Shown here: one piece after another, positions 44,616 to 54,432 of the stretch
How the letters are laid out: each line of letters opens with the position of its first letter
Numbering within the stretch: position 1 is the stretch's first letter
DNA from: Daejeonella rubra
Lineage (GTDB): Bacteria; Bacteroidota; Bacteroidia; Sphingobacteriales; Sphingobacteriaceae
Assembly (NCBI RefSeq): GCF_900103545.1
Contig: NZ_FNHH01000004.1
Span: 124,001-188,000, forward strand
Direction of reading: 5' to 3'
DNA length: 64,000 nt
The notes under the pieces: model-generated
What the model was told of the DNA's origin: nothing
Databases searched by the model: none
Seen by the model: only the letters and a program-made list of their open reading frames with translations
Program-made: the position numbers and the translations under genes

Positions 44616-44623
44616 CAAATGTA
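44616..44623 (-). promoter_or_regulatory. -7 element of the rpsU operon
   Basis: TACATTTG on the minus strand matches TAnnTTTG, 33 bp before the rpsU ATG. No convincing -33 element. Confidence 0.5.
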
Positions 44624-44734
44624 CAATAAAATTTAATTTTATGACATACGAAAATAAAAAATATCAAACTGGGATAGTAAAGATCATACCCACGAATAAT
44701 TACCTTAAAAAAGAGAAATCTGCTAAGAAATAGG

Positions 44735-46549
44735 TCAGGAGATTATCTTGCTTAACTTCAAACGTGACAGGGTAGCCAGCTTGTTCTTTAACTCATTCGG
44801 GTTAAAAGGTTTAGAGATATAATCATCTAAACCTGCATGGTCTATTTTATTAATTACATCATTGGCAACTGATGCTGTAAGTGCTATCATAACAGGCCTT
44901 TCCCTGCCATCATAAAATTTCTGTATCCGTCTCGATGCCTCATATCCATCCATCACAGGCATATGAATATCCATAAGAACAACATCGTAGAATTTTATTT
45001 CAGCCATTTCAAGAGCTACCTTGCCGTTTTCAGCGAAATCGGCCTTTATATCCCAGCTTTTAAAGAGCTTTTTCATAAATAAAATATTCATCGCATTATC
45101 TTCAGCAACAAGAATACTTAAGGAAGAAATATTTTCTGTTGATTCTGAAAAGGCAGAAAACAATACTTTAGAAGGCATATCAGCTAATGAAGCCTTTTTA
45201 TAACTTATCGAGAATTTAAATGTAGTACCTGCATTTTCTTCACTCCTCAAGTCTATCTGACTTCCATGGAGATCCAATAATTGTTTCGTAATTGCAAGCC
45301 CGAGTCCCGATCCTCCAAATCTTCTGGTAATATTTACTGAGGCCTGGGCAAAAGGTTCAAAAATAATTTCTCTTTTTTCAAGACTGATACCAATACCAGT
45401 ATCCCTTACAGCAAAGGCAATTGAAATGTTTTGATCATCTTCCTCAGATAGGTGCATTGACAATTCAACTTCACCTCTTGGAGTAAATTTAATTGCATTT
45501 CCAACCAGGTTAAAAAGTATTTGCAATAGCCTTGTAGGATCACCTATCACCACCAGATCTTTCAGGCGATCATCCATATTGAGAATGAAATTTATTCCCT
45601 TCTCATCAGATTGGTTTTTTAGTCCATCATATATTCGCGCAATCAGTTCAGCAGGCTTAAAACCGGTCTTCTCCATTTCAATCTTACTATATTCCAGTTT
45701 ATTGAAATCCAGAATATCATTGATCAATGCCAGCAGACTTTCTGCAGAAAAATGTAGCACTTTTAGATTTTCTTCCTGATCTGCTCTTGGATTATCTGCC
45801 AAAAGCACATGGCTCATACCAATAACAGAATTCAAGGGTGTACGCAGCTCATGCGACATGGTCGAAAGAAAGTCCGTCTTTTCCATAGACGAATTCTGGG
45901 CTATCTCAATCGCTATCTTCAGCTGTTTATTCAACTCTATTTCATCTCGCTGAGCCTTTCCCAGTTGAGCTATTGCTGATTGTAAAGACTTCAGAAAATG
46001 ATAATTAATAAATATCAGCTGAAAAAAATTAATCATTAAAACGGCAATAAAAACCGGATTAATGACCTGTCGGTTGGTAATGTATAAGTTTACTTTAGTA
46101 ACACCATCCTGAAGAAATAAAATTACAAGTGCCAGAATAGCCAGAAAGGAATAAAAGATTCCCCAGCGACCATTATGTAAATAAAAACCGCAAGTTATTG
46201 CAAGCAGAATGTATTGTATGGTTATAATGCTTATTCCGTTATTGACCAGGAAAGTATTTGACCAGACGAGCATGACAAGTACTGAAAGAACAATATGGGA
46301 AGCAGGTTTATAATTCTGTCTGACCCACAATTCATATATCCCATAGAATAGAAGTATAAGAATAAAGACAATACGAACCAATTGAAAAGGGGGGCCAATC
46401 TTTAGATATACAAAAAACAAACCAATGCAGAACACTATAGAAACCAATATCATGTAGAACAGAATATGGATTCTAGCCCTTTTTATAGGATCGGTAATGT
46501 TTAAGAACACAGACCCTAACAGATTGGATTTAATACTCGCAAAATTCAT
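44735..46549 (-). CDS. Hybrid sensor histidine kinase with receiver domain
   Basis: A 604-residue membrane hybrid kinase. The N-terminal half has about six transmembrane segments (about 28-190) and no recognised extracytoplasmic sensor domain. It is followed by a HisKA domain with His233 in MSHELRTPLNSVIG, a HATPase_c domain (DTGIGIS, GGSGLGLAI), and a C-terminal receiver with phospho-acceptor Asp527 in VVLMDIHMPVMDGYEA. No Hpt domain or response regulator lies next to it, so the phosphorelay partner is elsewhere. I use ATG at 46549; the frame extends four codons further to a TTG. Its stimulus cannot be inferred. Confidence 0.9.
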   Translation of the reverse strand: MNFASIKSNLLGSVFLNITDPIKRARIHILFYMILVSIVFCIGLFFVYLKIGPPFQLVRIVFILILLFYGIYELWVRQNYKPASHIVLSVLVMLVWSNTFLVNNGISIITIQYILLAITCGFYLHNGRWGIFYSFLAILALVILFLQDGVTKVNLYITNRQVINPVFIAVLMINFFQLIFINYHFLKSLQSAIAQLGKAQRDEIELNKQLKIAIEIAQNSSMEKTDFLSTMSHELRTPLNSVIGMSHVLLADNPRADQEENLKVLHFSAESLLALINDILDFNKLEYSKIEMEKTGFKPAELIARIYDGLKNQSDEKGINFILNMDDRLKDLVVIGDPTRLLQILFNLVGNAIKFTPRGEVELSMHLSEEDDQNISIAFAVRDTGIGISLEKREIIFEPFAQASVNITRRFGGSGLGLAITKQLLDLHGSQIDLRSEENAGTTFKFSISYKKASLADMPSKVLFSAFSESTENISSLSILVAEDNAMNILFMKKLFKSWDIKADFAENGKVALEMAEIKFYDVVLMDIHMPVMDGYEASRRIQKFYDGRERPVMIALTASVANDVINKIDHAGLDDYISKPFNPNELKNKLATLSRLKLSKIIS

Positions 46550-46749
46550 TTGTAGAAGCAAATTGCAAAATTTTTATTAAAATTTTGCTTCACAAACCAT
46601 AAATACCTGATAAACAGATTTCATGGATTAAAGTAAGCTTGGATACATTTATACAAAATAACTCTTTCAAAACCAGGAATTTTGAGCAATTCAATAAATG
46701 TAGCTGTGTATAACTAACATCAGTGAAAGAGTGGACCTATGAATAGAAA

Positions 46750-46787
46750 TTCTAAAATCAGGGATAAAAAATGGTTCATCCCTGATT
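46750..46787 (-). terminator. Candidate terminator after the acyl-CoA dehydrogenase gene
   Basis: A perfect 10-bp stem AATCAGGGAT / ATCCCTGATT with a 12-nt loop, then TTTTAGAATTTC on the minus strand. The stem lies 11 bp after the stop codon. Confidence 0.5.
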
Positions 46788-46797
46788 CTGATCTTAT

Positions 46798-47970
46798 TTA
46801 TTTTAAAAGTTCTCTTGCGATAACGATCTTCTGGATTTCGGATGTCCCTTCCCCTATCGTGCATAACTTGGAGTCTCTATAAAATTTTTCAACAGGAAAA
46901 TCCTTAGTATAGCCATAGCCTCCAAAGATCTGAACAGCTTCCGTAGCAGTTCTGACACAAACCTCGGAAGCAAAATATTTAGCCATAGCAGATTGTTTTG
47001 TAACATTTTTGCCTCTGTTCTTCAAATCTGCGGCCTGCATAATTAGTAGTTCAGCTGCTTCAACCTCTGTTGCCATATCTGCAATTTTGAATGAAATACC
47101 CTGAAAACTGGAGATTGGCTGCCCAAACTGATACCGTTCCTTTGAGTAATTTATTGCAGCAATCAACGCTCCTTTTGCCATTCCTAACGACAATGCAGCT
47201 ATTGAAATACGCCCGCCATCAAGAATATACATCGCCTGTTTAAATCCTTCACCTTCTTTTCCTAATAAATTTTCTTTAGGTACACGGCAATTATCAAATA
47301 TAAGCTCAGTGGTTTCAGAGGCTCTCATTCCAAGCTTATTTTCCTTTTTACCATGAGTAAAACCCGGAGTTCCCTTCTCGATAACCAGGGCTGATATTCC
47401 TTTAGAATCCCCCTTTTCTCCTGTCCTGACCATAACTACAGCCACATCACCTGATTTACCATGAGTGATCCAGTTTTTTGAACCATTCACAACATAATGA
47501 TCTCCATCTAATACTGCTGTGGTATTCATCCCCAATGCATCTGATCCAGTATTGGCTTCTGTCAGTCCCCATGCACCTATCCATTCAGCAGTAGCCAGTT
47601 TTGGCAACCAAAGGCGCTTTTGCTCCTCATTACCAAATGCCATAATATGACCGGTGCATAATGAGTTATGTGCTGCAACAGATAAACCGATAGATCCGCA
47701 GACTTTTGAAATTTCTGTAATAACGCTTACATACTCAAAATACCCCAATCCTGAACCTCCATATTCTTCAGGAACAAGGACTCCCATCAAACCCAGTTCA
47801 CCTAATTTTTTAAAAGTTTCTATTGGAAATGTCTGGGCTTCATCCCATTCCATAACATGCGGACGGATATGCTTTTCTGCAAAATCCCTTGCCATTCCGA
47901 TGATCATTGATTGATTCTCGGTTAAATTAAAATTCATCCCGTTTAGATCAGGAGTTGTAATTGATTGCAT
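46798..47970 (-). CDS. Acyl-CoA dehydrogenase
   Basis: A 390-residue flavoprotein of the short/medium-chain acyl-CoA dehydrogenase family. The N-terminal helical domain, middle beta domain (WGLTEANTGSDALGMNTTA) and C-terminal helical domain are all present. The catalytic glutamate lies in TIGEGTSEIQ. It oxidises acyl-CoA to trans-2-enoyl-CoA and passes electrons to an electron-transfer flavoprotein. The substrate chain length cannot be told. It is a single gene with a possible terminator after it; no beta-oxidation partner is adjacent. Confidence 0.93.
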   Translation of the reverse strand: MQSITTPDLNGMNFNLTENQSMIIGMARDFAEKHIRPHVMEWDEAQTFPIETFKKLGELGLMGVLVPEEYGGSGLGYFEYVSVITEISKVCGSIGLSVAAHNSLCTGHIMAFGNEEQKRLWLPKLATAEWIGAWGLTEANTGSDALGMNTTAVLDGDHYVVNGSKNWITHGKSGDVAVVMVRTGEKGDSKGISALVIEKGTPGFTHGKKENKLGMRASETTELIFDNCRVPKENLLGKEGEGFKQAMYILDGGRISIAALSLGMAKGALIAAINYSKERYQFGQPISSFQGISFKIADMATEVEAAELLIMQAADLKNRGKNVTKQSAMAKYFASEVCVRTATEAVQIFGGYGYTKDFPVEKFYRDSKLCTIGEGTSEIQKIVIARELLK

Positions 47971-48115
47971 AAAATAATTGGTTATTTATGCAAGTATAGC
48001 AATAAGGAAGCCAGTTTTGAAGACTAAAATAATCAGTAATAATCAGAACGAAACGGTTTCGGGTTCAATTATTACATGAGGAAATCAGAGAGGGTGAAAA
48101 GTATCAAAATAATGA

Positions 48116-48646
48116 TCATTTATAAGATACAAGTGAAATAATATTCTGAGATACTTGTTTGAGTTTATCATTTGCATTCAGAAAATCAAGGCTTATCACG
48201 AAAGCATAACCGGCCACAACTCCATCCAGCTTTTGGACAAGGCGGGTAGCAGCACTGACAGTACCACCTGTAGCCAGCAGATCATCATGGATCAATACCC
48301 GTTGACCGGGAATGATGGCATCCTCATGTAGCTCAAGAATAGCAGAGCCATATTCCAATTCGCAAGGTTCCTCTACAGTAGTAAATGGAAGTTTTCCCTT
48401 TTTCCGAATAGGCACAAATGGTATTTGTAACCTGTTAGCCAGCATTAATCCAAATAAAAAACCTCTGCTTTCAATTCCCGCAACAACATCTATTTCAATG
48501 CCCTCCAATTGTTTAACAAACTCATCGATTACGGCTGTGCATAATTTAGCGTCTTTTAATATGGGAGTTATATCCTTAAATATTATTCCAGGTTTTGGAA
48601 AGTCGGCTATATCCCGAATGGCAAAATCAAGTTCCTTACTGATCAT
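48116..48646 (-). CDS. apt: Adenine phosphoribosyltransferase
   Basis: A 176-residue type-I phosphoribosyltransferase that salvages adenine to AMP with PRPP. The motifs are DFPKPGIIFKDITPIL near the N-terminus and the PRPP loop RVLIHDDLLATGGT. I start at the ATG at 48646 (MISKELDF). A longer frame from an ATG at 48694 overlaps the comEA-like gene and adds 16 residues not typical of Apt. The comEA-like stop lies 5 bp upstream, so the two are probably co-transcribed. Confidence 0.93.
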   Translation of the reverse strand: MISKELDFAIRDIADFPKPGIIFKDITPILKDAKLCTAVIDEFVKQLEGIEIDVVAGIESRGFLFGLMLANRLQIPFVPIRKKGKLPFTTVEEPCELEYGSAILELHEDAIIPGQRVLIHDDLLATGGTVSAATRLVQKLDGVVAGYAFVISLDFLNANDKLKQVSQNIISLVSYK

Positions 48647-48650
48647 AAAG

Positions 48651-49556
48651 TCAAAATGTAAAGTATGCCTCAATTTTACGGATAATTTCTTCATTCAGGA
48701 TGGCTACTTTCTTTAAATCTTCAATTGAATGATAATTTCCATGCTGCTTTCGATATTGAATGATCGCATTCATTTGTTTATAAGTCAGATAGGGATGTTT
48801 TCTAAATTGTTCAAAGCCTGCAGTATTCGGGTCTATTTTTTGAACAAGTCCGGCGTTTAGTGAAAGCTGGCCTTGTAGCTGGGAAAATTTCAGCGAGTCT
48901 ATGCCATATACCTCTTTCAGTTGCTCTAATTTATAAAACCCTCCTAACCGATCTCTAAATCGAATTATCCTGGAGGCAAAGGCAGGGCCAATACCCCGAA
49001 CTGTTAATAGTAATAATGAGTCCGCTGAATTAAGTTCAATAAGGGATACCGGAACACGATCATTGGAAGTAACTGGCTTTGCAAACTTAATTTCCTTTAC
49101 ATATTTATTTTGAGAATATGTTGCTGCAATACGGATATACGGTTCGAGTAAAGAATACTGAGCTTCTGGAATTGAATAGATTCTTTTCAGGTCTTCTTTC
49201 TTATAGAACTTACCTCCCTTAGATACATAATTACGGATAACCCTGATCTGCTTAGTGGAAAGACCCAATCTTTGCCACTCTTTGTCTCCAATGCTATTTG
49301 GATCAAATTCAAAGTATGTTACTTTTCTGGCTTCTTTTTTATCTTCTGTAAAGAAAACTCTTATCTCCGAGCCTTTAAAATTAGCTGCCTCCTGTTTAAA
49401 TTTTTCAAGATCATAAACCTGCTCCTTACTAAAACAACGATACAACCAGGGAATGGCCAGGATGATAAGTATCAGCAGGCTAAGGAGGAATATGCCATTC
49501 AACTCCTTTTTAGAAAAACTAAAAAATGATCGGACCGAACTAATGAAACCCCGCAT
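48651..49556 (-). CDS. ComEA-like helix-hairpin-helix DNA-binding protein
   Basis: A 301-residue protein with one N-terminal membrane segment (LNGIFLLSLLILIILAIPWLY) and three helix-hairpin-helix repeats. The clearest are LNSADSLLLLTVRGIGPAFASRIIRF and DPNTAGFEQFRKHPYLTYKQMNAI, and an earlier copy is near DPNSIGDKEWQRLGLSTKQI. ComEA-type proteins bind DNA at the cell surface in natural transformation; the topology here, anchored with the domains outside, fits but is unproven. I start at the ATG at 49556, since a TTG two codons upstream is less likely. Apt follows. Confidence 0.82.
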   Translation of the reverse strand: MRGFISSVRSFFSFSKKELNGIFLLSLLILIILAIPWLYRCFSKEQVYDLEKFKQEAANFKGSEIRVFFTEDKKEARKVTYFEFDPNSIGDKEWQRLGLSTKQIRVIRNYVSKGGKFYKKEDLKRIYSIPEAQYSLLEPYIRIAATYSQNKYVKEIKFAKPVTSNDRVPVSLIELNSADSLLLLTVRGIGPAFASRIIRFRDRLGGFYKLEQLKEVYGIDSLKFSQLQGQLSLNAGLVQKIDPNTAGFEQFRKHPYLTYKQMNAIIQYRKQHGNYHSIEDLKKVAILNEEIIRKIEAYFTF

Positions 49557-49723
49557 TGTCAAAAATTAAAATGCAACAATAAAAAGCAGCTGTTCTTTGG
49601 AATACCGGGGAGAAAAACGACGGCACTGGGGGAATCTTATCAGAGACAGATTTAATATAAAGATAATAGTAAATTGTCGAATTTTGGATAAGGATTAAGC
49701 GAACAATTGATTAAGCATAAATC

Positions 49724-51475
49724 ATGAAGATTATTACCAAAGCAGAATTTAAAAAAGCCAGCAAAATTGACAAATTTTATATGCCCGGACTGGCTTCATT
49801 GCTGATGGAAATCATGAAAATAAATGAGGTGAATGAGGTATTTAAAAAAGCTGAACATTTACAGGGTATAGCATTTATAGACAAGATATTACAAATTATA
49901 GGGATAACAATTGACTTCGATGAATCTGAGCTAAAAAATTTCCCAAAAGAAGGAGCATTTATTGCTATTGCCAATCATCCATATGGGGGAATTGAAGGTT
50001 TAATACTCTTAAAGATCATGTGTATTGTACGGCCGGATTCAAAACTAATGGCCAATTTCCTTCTTAAAAAGATCCCGAATCTTTCTGATTTTCTTATTGC
50101 GGTTAATCCATTCGAAAACGTAGAGAATTCTTCAAGTATCAGCGGAATTAAAAGTACTATCATACAACTTAAGTCCGGCATTCCGATTGGCATATTCCCT
50201 GCCGGCGAGGTTTCAACTTACAAAACAAAGATCCAGCAGATAACAGACAGGCCCTGGCATCCGGTAGTTGGTAAACTAATCGAAAGAGCGGACGTACCGG
50301 TAGTCCCGATTTATTTCCATGGCAATAATGGCTTGTTATTCAACCTGTTGGGCATGATTCATCCCTCCTTAAGAACGGCAAAACTACCATCCGAACTTTT
50401 CAATAAACAAGGCCATAAGATCAGACTAAGAATTGGCAAACCGATCAAACCTTCTGAACTTCCATTTTATCATAATCAGAACAAGCTATTAGATTATCTG
50501 AGAGCAAAAACCTATGCATTAGGAGCCGGACTAGATAATGAAAAAAAAATATTCAATCCGCGTAATCTTTTTAAGATCAGGAAAAAACCTCAGGAAATTG
50601 CCGCAGCAATTTCAGTTGAAGATCTGGATAAGGAAATTGCTAATGTAGCCGGCAACAAAGTTTGTTCAGAGAGAAACTATGAAGTTTACATTTGCCCTGC
50701 AACAGCTATTCAGAATATATTAAAGGAGATTGGCAGGCTGAGAGAGATCACTTTTCGTGAGATTGGTGAAGGGACCAATAAACAGACTGACCTGGATGAA
50801 TATGATATCTATTATTATCATTTATTCATTTGGGATAAGGAATCAAGAATGATCGTTGGTGCTTATCGTATTGGAAAGGGAGATGAGATCTTTTACAGCA
50901 TGGGGAAAAGAGGTTTTTACCTGAATGAATTATTTAAGATCCAAAAACAATTTTATCCGGTACTCATGAAAAGCCTGGAGCTTGGACGTTCCTGGGTAAG
51001 AAAAGAATATCAGCAAAAGCCACTTCCACTATTCTTACTATGGAAAGGAATATTGCAATTCATTTCAAATAATTCAGACTACCGCTACCTGATCGGGCCT
51101 GTGAGTATCAGCAATAGCTTTTCAAAACTATCTAAATCACTAATTGTAGAATTTATCCGGAAGAACAATTTCGATCATGAACTTGCCCAATATGTTAAAC
51201 CCAGAAAAAATTTCAAAGTTGATTTTTCAAAAATTGATAAAGACCTGCTAAGTGAAGCCGGTGAAACATTGAAGGATCTTGATTCCCTAATATCAGATAT
51301 TGAAACCTCTAACATGAGGATACCAGTCTTATTAAGGCAATATCTGGCATTAAATGCAAAGATCATCAGTTTTAACATTGATCCTAAATTCTCAGACTGT
51401 CTGGATGGATTTCTGATACTTGATATTGAAACGATTCCCCAGGAAATACTCAAAAAATTAGGAAATAACATCTGA
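49724..51475 (+). CDS. Fused acyltransferase: PlsC-like plus OlsB-like (OlsF-like aminolipid synthase)
   Basis: A 583-residue two-domain protein. Residues about 60-280 are a PlsC/LPLAT-like acyltransferase. Its motif I reads NHPYGGIEG, giving His85 and Glu91 where the common form has H...D, and FPAGE (158-162) is the third block. Residues about 305-520 resemble the OlsB/GNAT-type N-acyltransferase (ICPATAIQNILKEIG, LREITFREIGEGTNK, SRMIVGAYRIGKGDEI). This is the layout of OlsF, which makes ornithine lipid in one protein; glycine or serine lipids are possible in Bacteroidota. The gene precedes the transglutaminase-like gene by 64 bp. It acts at the inner face of the membrane. Confidence 0.82.
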   Translation: MKIITKAEFKKASKIDKFYMPGLASLLMEIMKINEVNEVFKKAEHLQGIAFIDKILQIIGITIDFDESELKNFPKEGAFIAIANHPYGGIEGLILLKIMCIVRPDSKLMANFLLKKIPNLSDFLIAVNPFENVENSSSISGIKSTIIQLKSGIPIGIFPAGEVSTYKTKIQQITDRPWHPVVGKLIERADVPVVPIYFHGNNGLLFNLLGMIHPSLRTAKLPSELFNKQGHKIRLRIGKPIKPSELPFYHNQNKLLDYLRAKTYALGAGLDNEKKIFNPRNLFKIRKKPQEIAAAISVEDLDKEIANVAGNKVCSERNYEVYICPATAIQNILKEIGRLREITFREIGEGTNKQTDLDEYDIYYYHLFIWDKESRMIVGAYRIGKGDEIFYSMGKRGFYLNELFKIQKQFYPVLMKSLELGRSWVRKEYQQKPLPLFLLWKGILQFISNNSDYRYLIGPVSISNSFSKLSKSLIVEFIRKNNFDHELAQYVKPRKNFKVDFSKIDKDLLSEAGETLKDLDSLISDIETSNMRIPVLLRQYLALNAKIISFNIDPKFSDCLDGFLILDIETIPQEILKKLGNNI

Positions 51476-51496
51476 TCTTGATTAAATAATGTTACC

Positions 51497-51525
51497 TTAA
51501 CATTGTTTTAATGTTAACTTAATGT
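51497..51525. promoter_or_regulatory. Pho-box-like repeat before the transglutaminase-like gene
   Basis: Read on the plus strand it is TTAACAT-N4-TTAATGT-N4-TTAATGT, starting at 51497, 51508 and 51519: an exact 11-bp pitch. It ends only 14 bp before the TTG start. The units also form inverted pairs (TTAACAT/ATGTTAA), so a short hairpin is the alternative reading. Confidence 0.45.
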
Positions 51526-51539
51526 TAAGTAATTAAAAA

Positions 51540-52748
51540 TTGAGATCCGGAATTGTCATTTTCAGCCTAAAATTATCATTGATTTTAACTTTTTGTTTAT
51601 CATCAGGCAATGCTTTTGCTGATAATTTCAGTATTGAATTTTATAATGGCACATTCAATTTTGAATTAAATGAATCATCTAAAATTTCTTTTTCTGAAGA
51701 GCTTTCTACTGAATCAATTTCAAATTTCTACAAAAAACTAAACCAAAGCGATCATCAGTCGCTGCTTTCATCTCTGTTAGCCTATAAAGAAAAACATCAG
51801 TTAAACGACTGGATATATTATCAATTAATACGTAAAACAGCCCAGCAGATCAGTCCCAAGGCAGAGAATTACCATCGATATACCTTATACAAATGGTTTT
51901 TTCTAAGCAAATCAGGCTATGATGCCAGAATATCTATCGGGAATAATCGATTGATCTTTTATGTTAAGAATGATGAAAACATCAATGACATTCCCTTTTT
52001 CAATATAGAAGGCAATAAGTATATGTGTTTAAACTACCATGACTACGGCAAGGTAGATTTCGAAAAGGACAAAATATTTCCTGTTAATATTAAAGTGGAT
52101 GAGGCTGTGCAGTCATTTTCGTACAAAGTAACCAGAATGCCCGATTTCAAACCTGAATCTTACAGAGAAAAAGAGGTTGCGTTTCAGTATCGCCAAAGAT
52201 CCTATCATTTTCAGGTCAAATTGAATCCGGAAGTAGAAAACATATTTGCCAATTATCCGGGTGTAGATTTTGAGTCATATTTCAATATTCCACTCAGCCA
52301 CGAGACTTACCGTTCATTAATTCCTCTTTTGAAAAAGAATGTTTCCGGCATGGGGCAGAAAAAAGGCATTGATTATCTGATGAGGTTTACACGCTACGCT
52401 TTTTTATATCAGAATGATGAAAATAATTTTGGAAAAGAAAAGCGTTTATCCCCTGAGCAGACCTTATTTTCAAAATACAGCGATTGTGATGACCGAGCAG
52501 CCCTGTTTTTCTATCTGGTTAAGGAAATATATAACCTGCCTATGATCGCATTGCTCTACCCTACTCATATCAGTATGGCGGTGCAATTTGACAAACCGTT
52601 TGGAAAATCGATCATCTATAATGGCGCAAAATATTCAGTTTGTGAGCCTACACCACAGGAACAGGATCTCAGAATAGGACAAATAGCAGAAAATCTTCAG
52701 AAGGTTGATTATGAAGTAGTTTACCAGTATAGCCCAGCGGCTAAATAG
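51540..52748 (+). CDS. Secreted transglutaminase-like domain protein
   Basis: A 402-residue protein with a signal peptide (about 1-27, ending SSGNAFA). The C-terminal part holds the transglutaminase-fold pattern: Cys316 in KYSDCDDRAALFF, His343 in YPTHISMAV, and CEPT (Glu369) at the place where an Asp is usual. Such proteins can be peptidases, cyclases or non-catalytic. The first initiation codon is TTG at 51540; a stop lies two codons upstream and no in-frame ATG starts before the signal peptide, so TTG is used. A 64-bp gap with 11-bp-phased TTAA repeats separates it from the OlsF-like gene. It converges on the beta-helix gene. Confidence 0.72.
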   Translation: MRSGIVIFSLKLSLILTFCLSSGNAFADNFSIEFYNGTFNFELNESSKISFSEELSTESISNFYKKLNQSDHQSLLSSLLAYKEKHQLNDWIYYQLIRKTAQQISPKAENYHRYTLYKWFFLSKSGYDARISIGNNRLIFYVKNDENINDIPFFNIEGNKYMCLNYHDYGKVDFEKDKIFPVNIKVDEAVQSFSYKVTRMPDFKPESYREKEVAFQYRQRSYHFQVKLNPEVENIFANYPGVDFESYFNIPLSHETYRSLIPLLKKNVSGMGQKKGIDYLMRFTRYAFLYQNDENNFGKEKRLSPEQTLFSKYSDCDDRAALFFYLVKEIYNLPMIALLYPTHISMAVQFDKPFGKSIIYNGAKYSVCEPTPQEQDLRIGQIAENLQKVDYEVVYQYSPAAK

Positions 52749-52782
52749 GAAAAACAAGTTTAACAAAATCAAAGTTTCATCA

Positions 52783-52816
52783 AACAAAAATACCCGCAAT
52801 TGCGGGTATTTTTGTT
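52783..52816. terminator. Bidirectional terminator between convergent genes
   Basis: A perfect palindrome of 34 bp whose core arm is ATACCCGCA, with T-runs on both strands. It ends the transglutaminase-like gene and the beta-helix gene. Confidence 0.9.
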
Positions 52817-52885
52817 AAAGGTAATCTATGGAATAAATCTTTTATGACGCTTATATTGCTGGTTTAATTAAACCCAAACAAATTA

Positions 52886-54328
52886 TTAATTTACCTTTCC
52901 AGGAGCATCGTATGGAAGTACCTGAGGATCATAGTTAGCCCATCCTGTAGTCCAGTCGGTTGAACCGAAAGCACCACGATAAGTAACTTTATCAAAGAAT
53001 GCATCAGTAACTTTAGAATTGGTAAATAACGCTCCTGTTTCTGCAGCTGATCCTGTTTTAGCAGTAAAGTTAGGTAGCCCTTGTTTACCAGATGAAGAAG
53101 CAATAATATCTGCCGGGTATTTATATGGAGAAGTTATTAGTACATCACCATATGAAGCAGCTGTAAATGTATTAGCAGCGCGCAATGTTGTTTCAAAATC
53201 TGCCTTATTTTCACCTTTCACTTCATTGCTCTTTGAATTTGTACCAAAAACAAGATTATTTTGAAAGGTAAGGCTTCCAGAAAGGTAATTAGCCGAAGTT
53301 GCTTTTGCAACTGCAACTTTTGAGTCATCAATATAAATACCTTCAGTATAACCTGTAAATATAGAGTTTAAAATACTGATCGATGAATTTCTCCTGATCT
53401 GAACAGCATGCTGATAGTTGGCATTAAAGCCGGACATATTAGCTGCAGAAAGGGGACCAATCACAGTAACATTGCTAAATATTGCACTCGTTAAAGGAGT
53501 TTTAACAGAGCCTGAACCATCATTATCAGACTCAAAACCATTCGATCCTGAAACATCGGCAAGTGTCAAATAACGCTGAGCTAATGCAAACTGAACTTTA
53601 CCAGAATACCCAAAATCTGTATCGAAATCATCATCTAAAGTACCTATTGCTAAGATATGTTTAGCATTAACTGTACCTCCGAAAAATTCAAAGGCATCAT
53701 CTCCAGAACGGGTTACCTGAATATAATCAAGTGTTGTACCTGAACCAACAGAACCTAAAGTTAAACCGTTAATTTCATTATCCGGAGATAAAGGAACACC
53801 AGCAAACTCAATTCGAACATATTTTAATGTTCCTGAATTATCTGCAGGATCAGTACCGCCATATGATGCCTTACCTGAAGCATCTGTTGGAATACCCTCT
53901 ATCCCCTGATTCGTTCCCTGGTTGTTCGGAGCATTACCTAATATTACAATTCCGCCCCAATCACCTGCCGCACGTGCACCAACAGCTTGATTAGAAGTAA
54001 AAACAATTGGTTTATCTATTGCACCAACAGCTTGAATTTTTCCTCCCCTATTTACTACAATTGTTCCTTTTGTAGCTTTGTCTCCTTTTATTAAAGTTCC
54101 TGGCTGGATTGTTAGTGTTGCTCCACTAGTAACATTAATAATCCCCTTTAATAAATAAATTTTATCTGCTGTCCAGGTTGTACTTGCAGTAATATCTGTC
54201 TTAACCTCCACAGTTGAACTTACAGGTGCTACAATAATCGTATCATCAGTATCATCAACTGAGCTTTTTTTACAAGCTGTTGTAAAAATTGCAACAGCTA
54301 AGGCTAATAAAATTGCTTGTTTTTTCAT
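52886..54328 (-). CDS. Beta-helix surface lipoprotein, partner of the TonB receptor
   Basis: A 480-residue lipoprotein; the signal peptide ends TTAC with Cys19 for lipidation. The mature chain is a parallel beta-helix (repeated patterns GIINVTSGATLTIQPGT, GTIVVNRGGKIQAVGA, TLDYIQVTRSGDDAFEFFGG), an architecture found in surface-exposed binding or polysaccharide-degrading proteins. No pectate-lyase catalytic motif is visible. It follows the TonB receptor on the same strand by 104 bp with its own repeat element upstream, so they are probably a transport pair. SusD-like features are lacking. Cargo is unknown. Confidence 0.72.
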   Translation of the reverse strand: MKKQAILLALAVAIFTTACKKSSVDDTDDTIIVAPVSSTVEVKTDITASTTWTADKIYLLKGIINVTSGATLTIQPGTLIKGDKATKGTIVVNRGGKIQAVGAIDKPIVFTSNQAVGARAAGDWGGIVILGNAPNNQGTNQGIEGIPTDASGKASYGGTDPADNSGTLKYVRIEFAGVPLSPDNEINGLTLGSVGSGTTLDYIQVTRSGDDAFEFFGGTVNAKHILAIGTLDDDFDTDFGYSGKVQFALAQRYLTLADVSGSNGFESDNDGSGSVKTPLTSAIFSNVTVIGPLSAANMSGFNANYQHAVQIRRNSSISILNSIFTGYTEGIYIDDSKVAVAKATSANYLSGSLTFQNNLVFGTNSKSNEVKGENKADFETTLRAANTFTAASYGDVLITSPYKYPADIIASSSGKQGLPNFTAKTGSAAETGALFTNSKVTDAFFDKVTYRGAFGSTDWTTGWANYDPQVLPYDAPGKVN

Positions 54329-54404
54329 GTTATATTTTCTTTGTTGATTTTGTTTTAAAGTTATCTCAAGTGAATAACCTTAGTATAAAATCGAAGTAAT
54401 CAAA

Positions 54405-54432
54405 ATGTTAAATGGTATTAAGATTATGTTAA
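54405..54432 (-). promoter_or_regulatory. Pho-box-like repeat before the beta-helix gene
   Basis: On the minus strand the order is TTAACAT-N4-TTAATAC-N3-TTAACAT (pitch 11 and 10). It begins directly after the TonB receptor stop codon and ends 76 bp before the beta-helix ATG, a good distance for an activator box. Confidence 0.5.
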
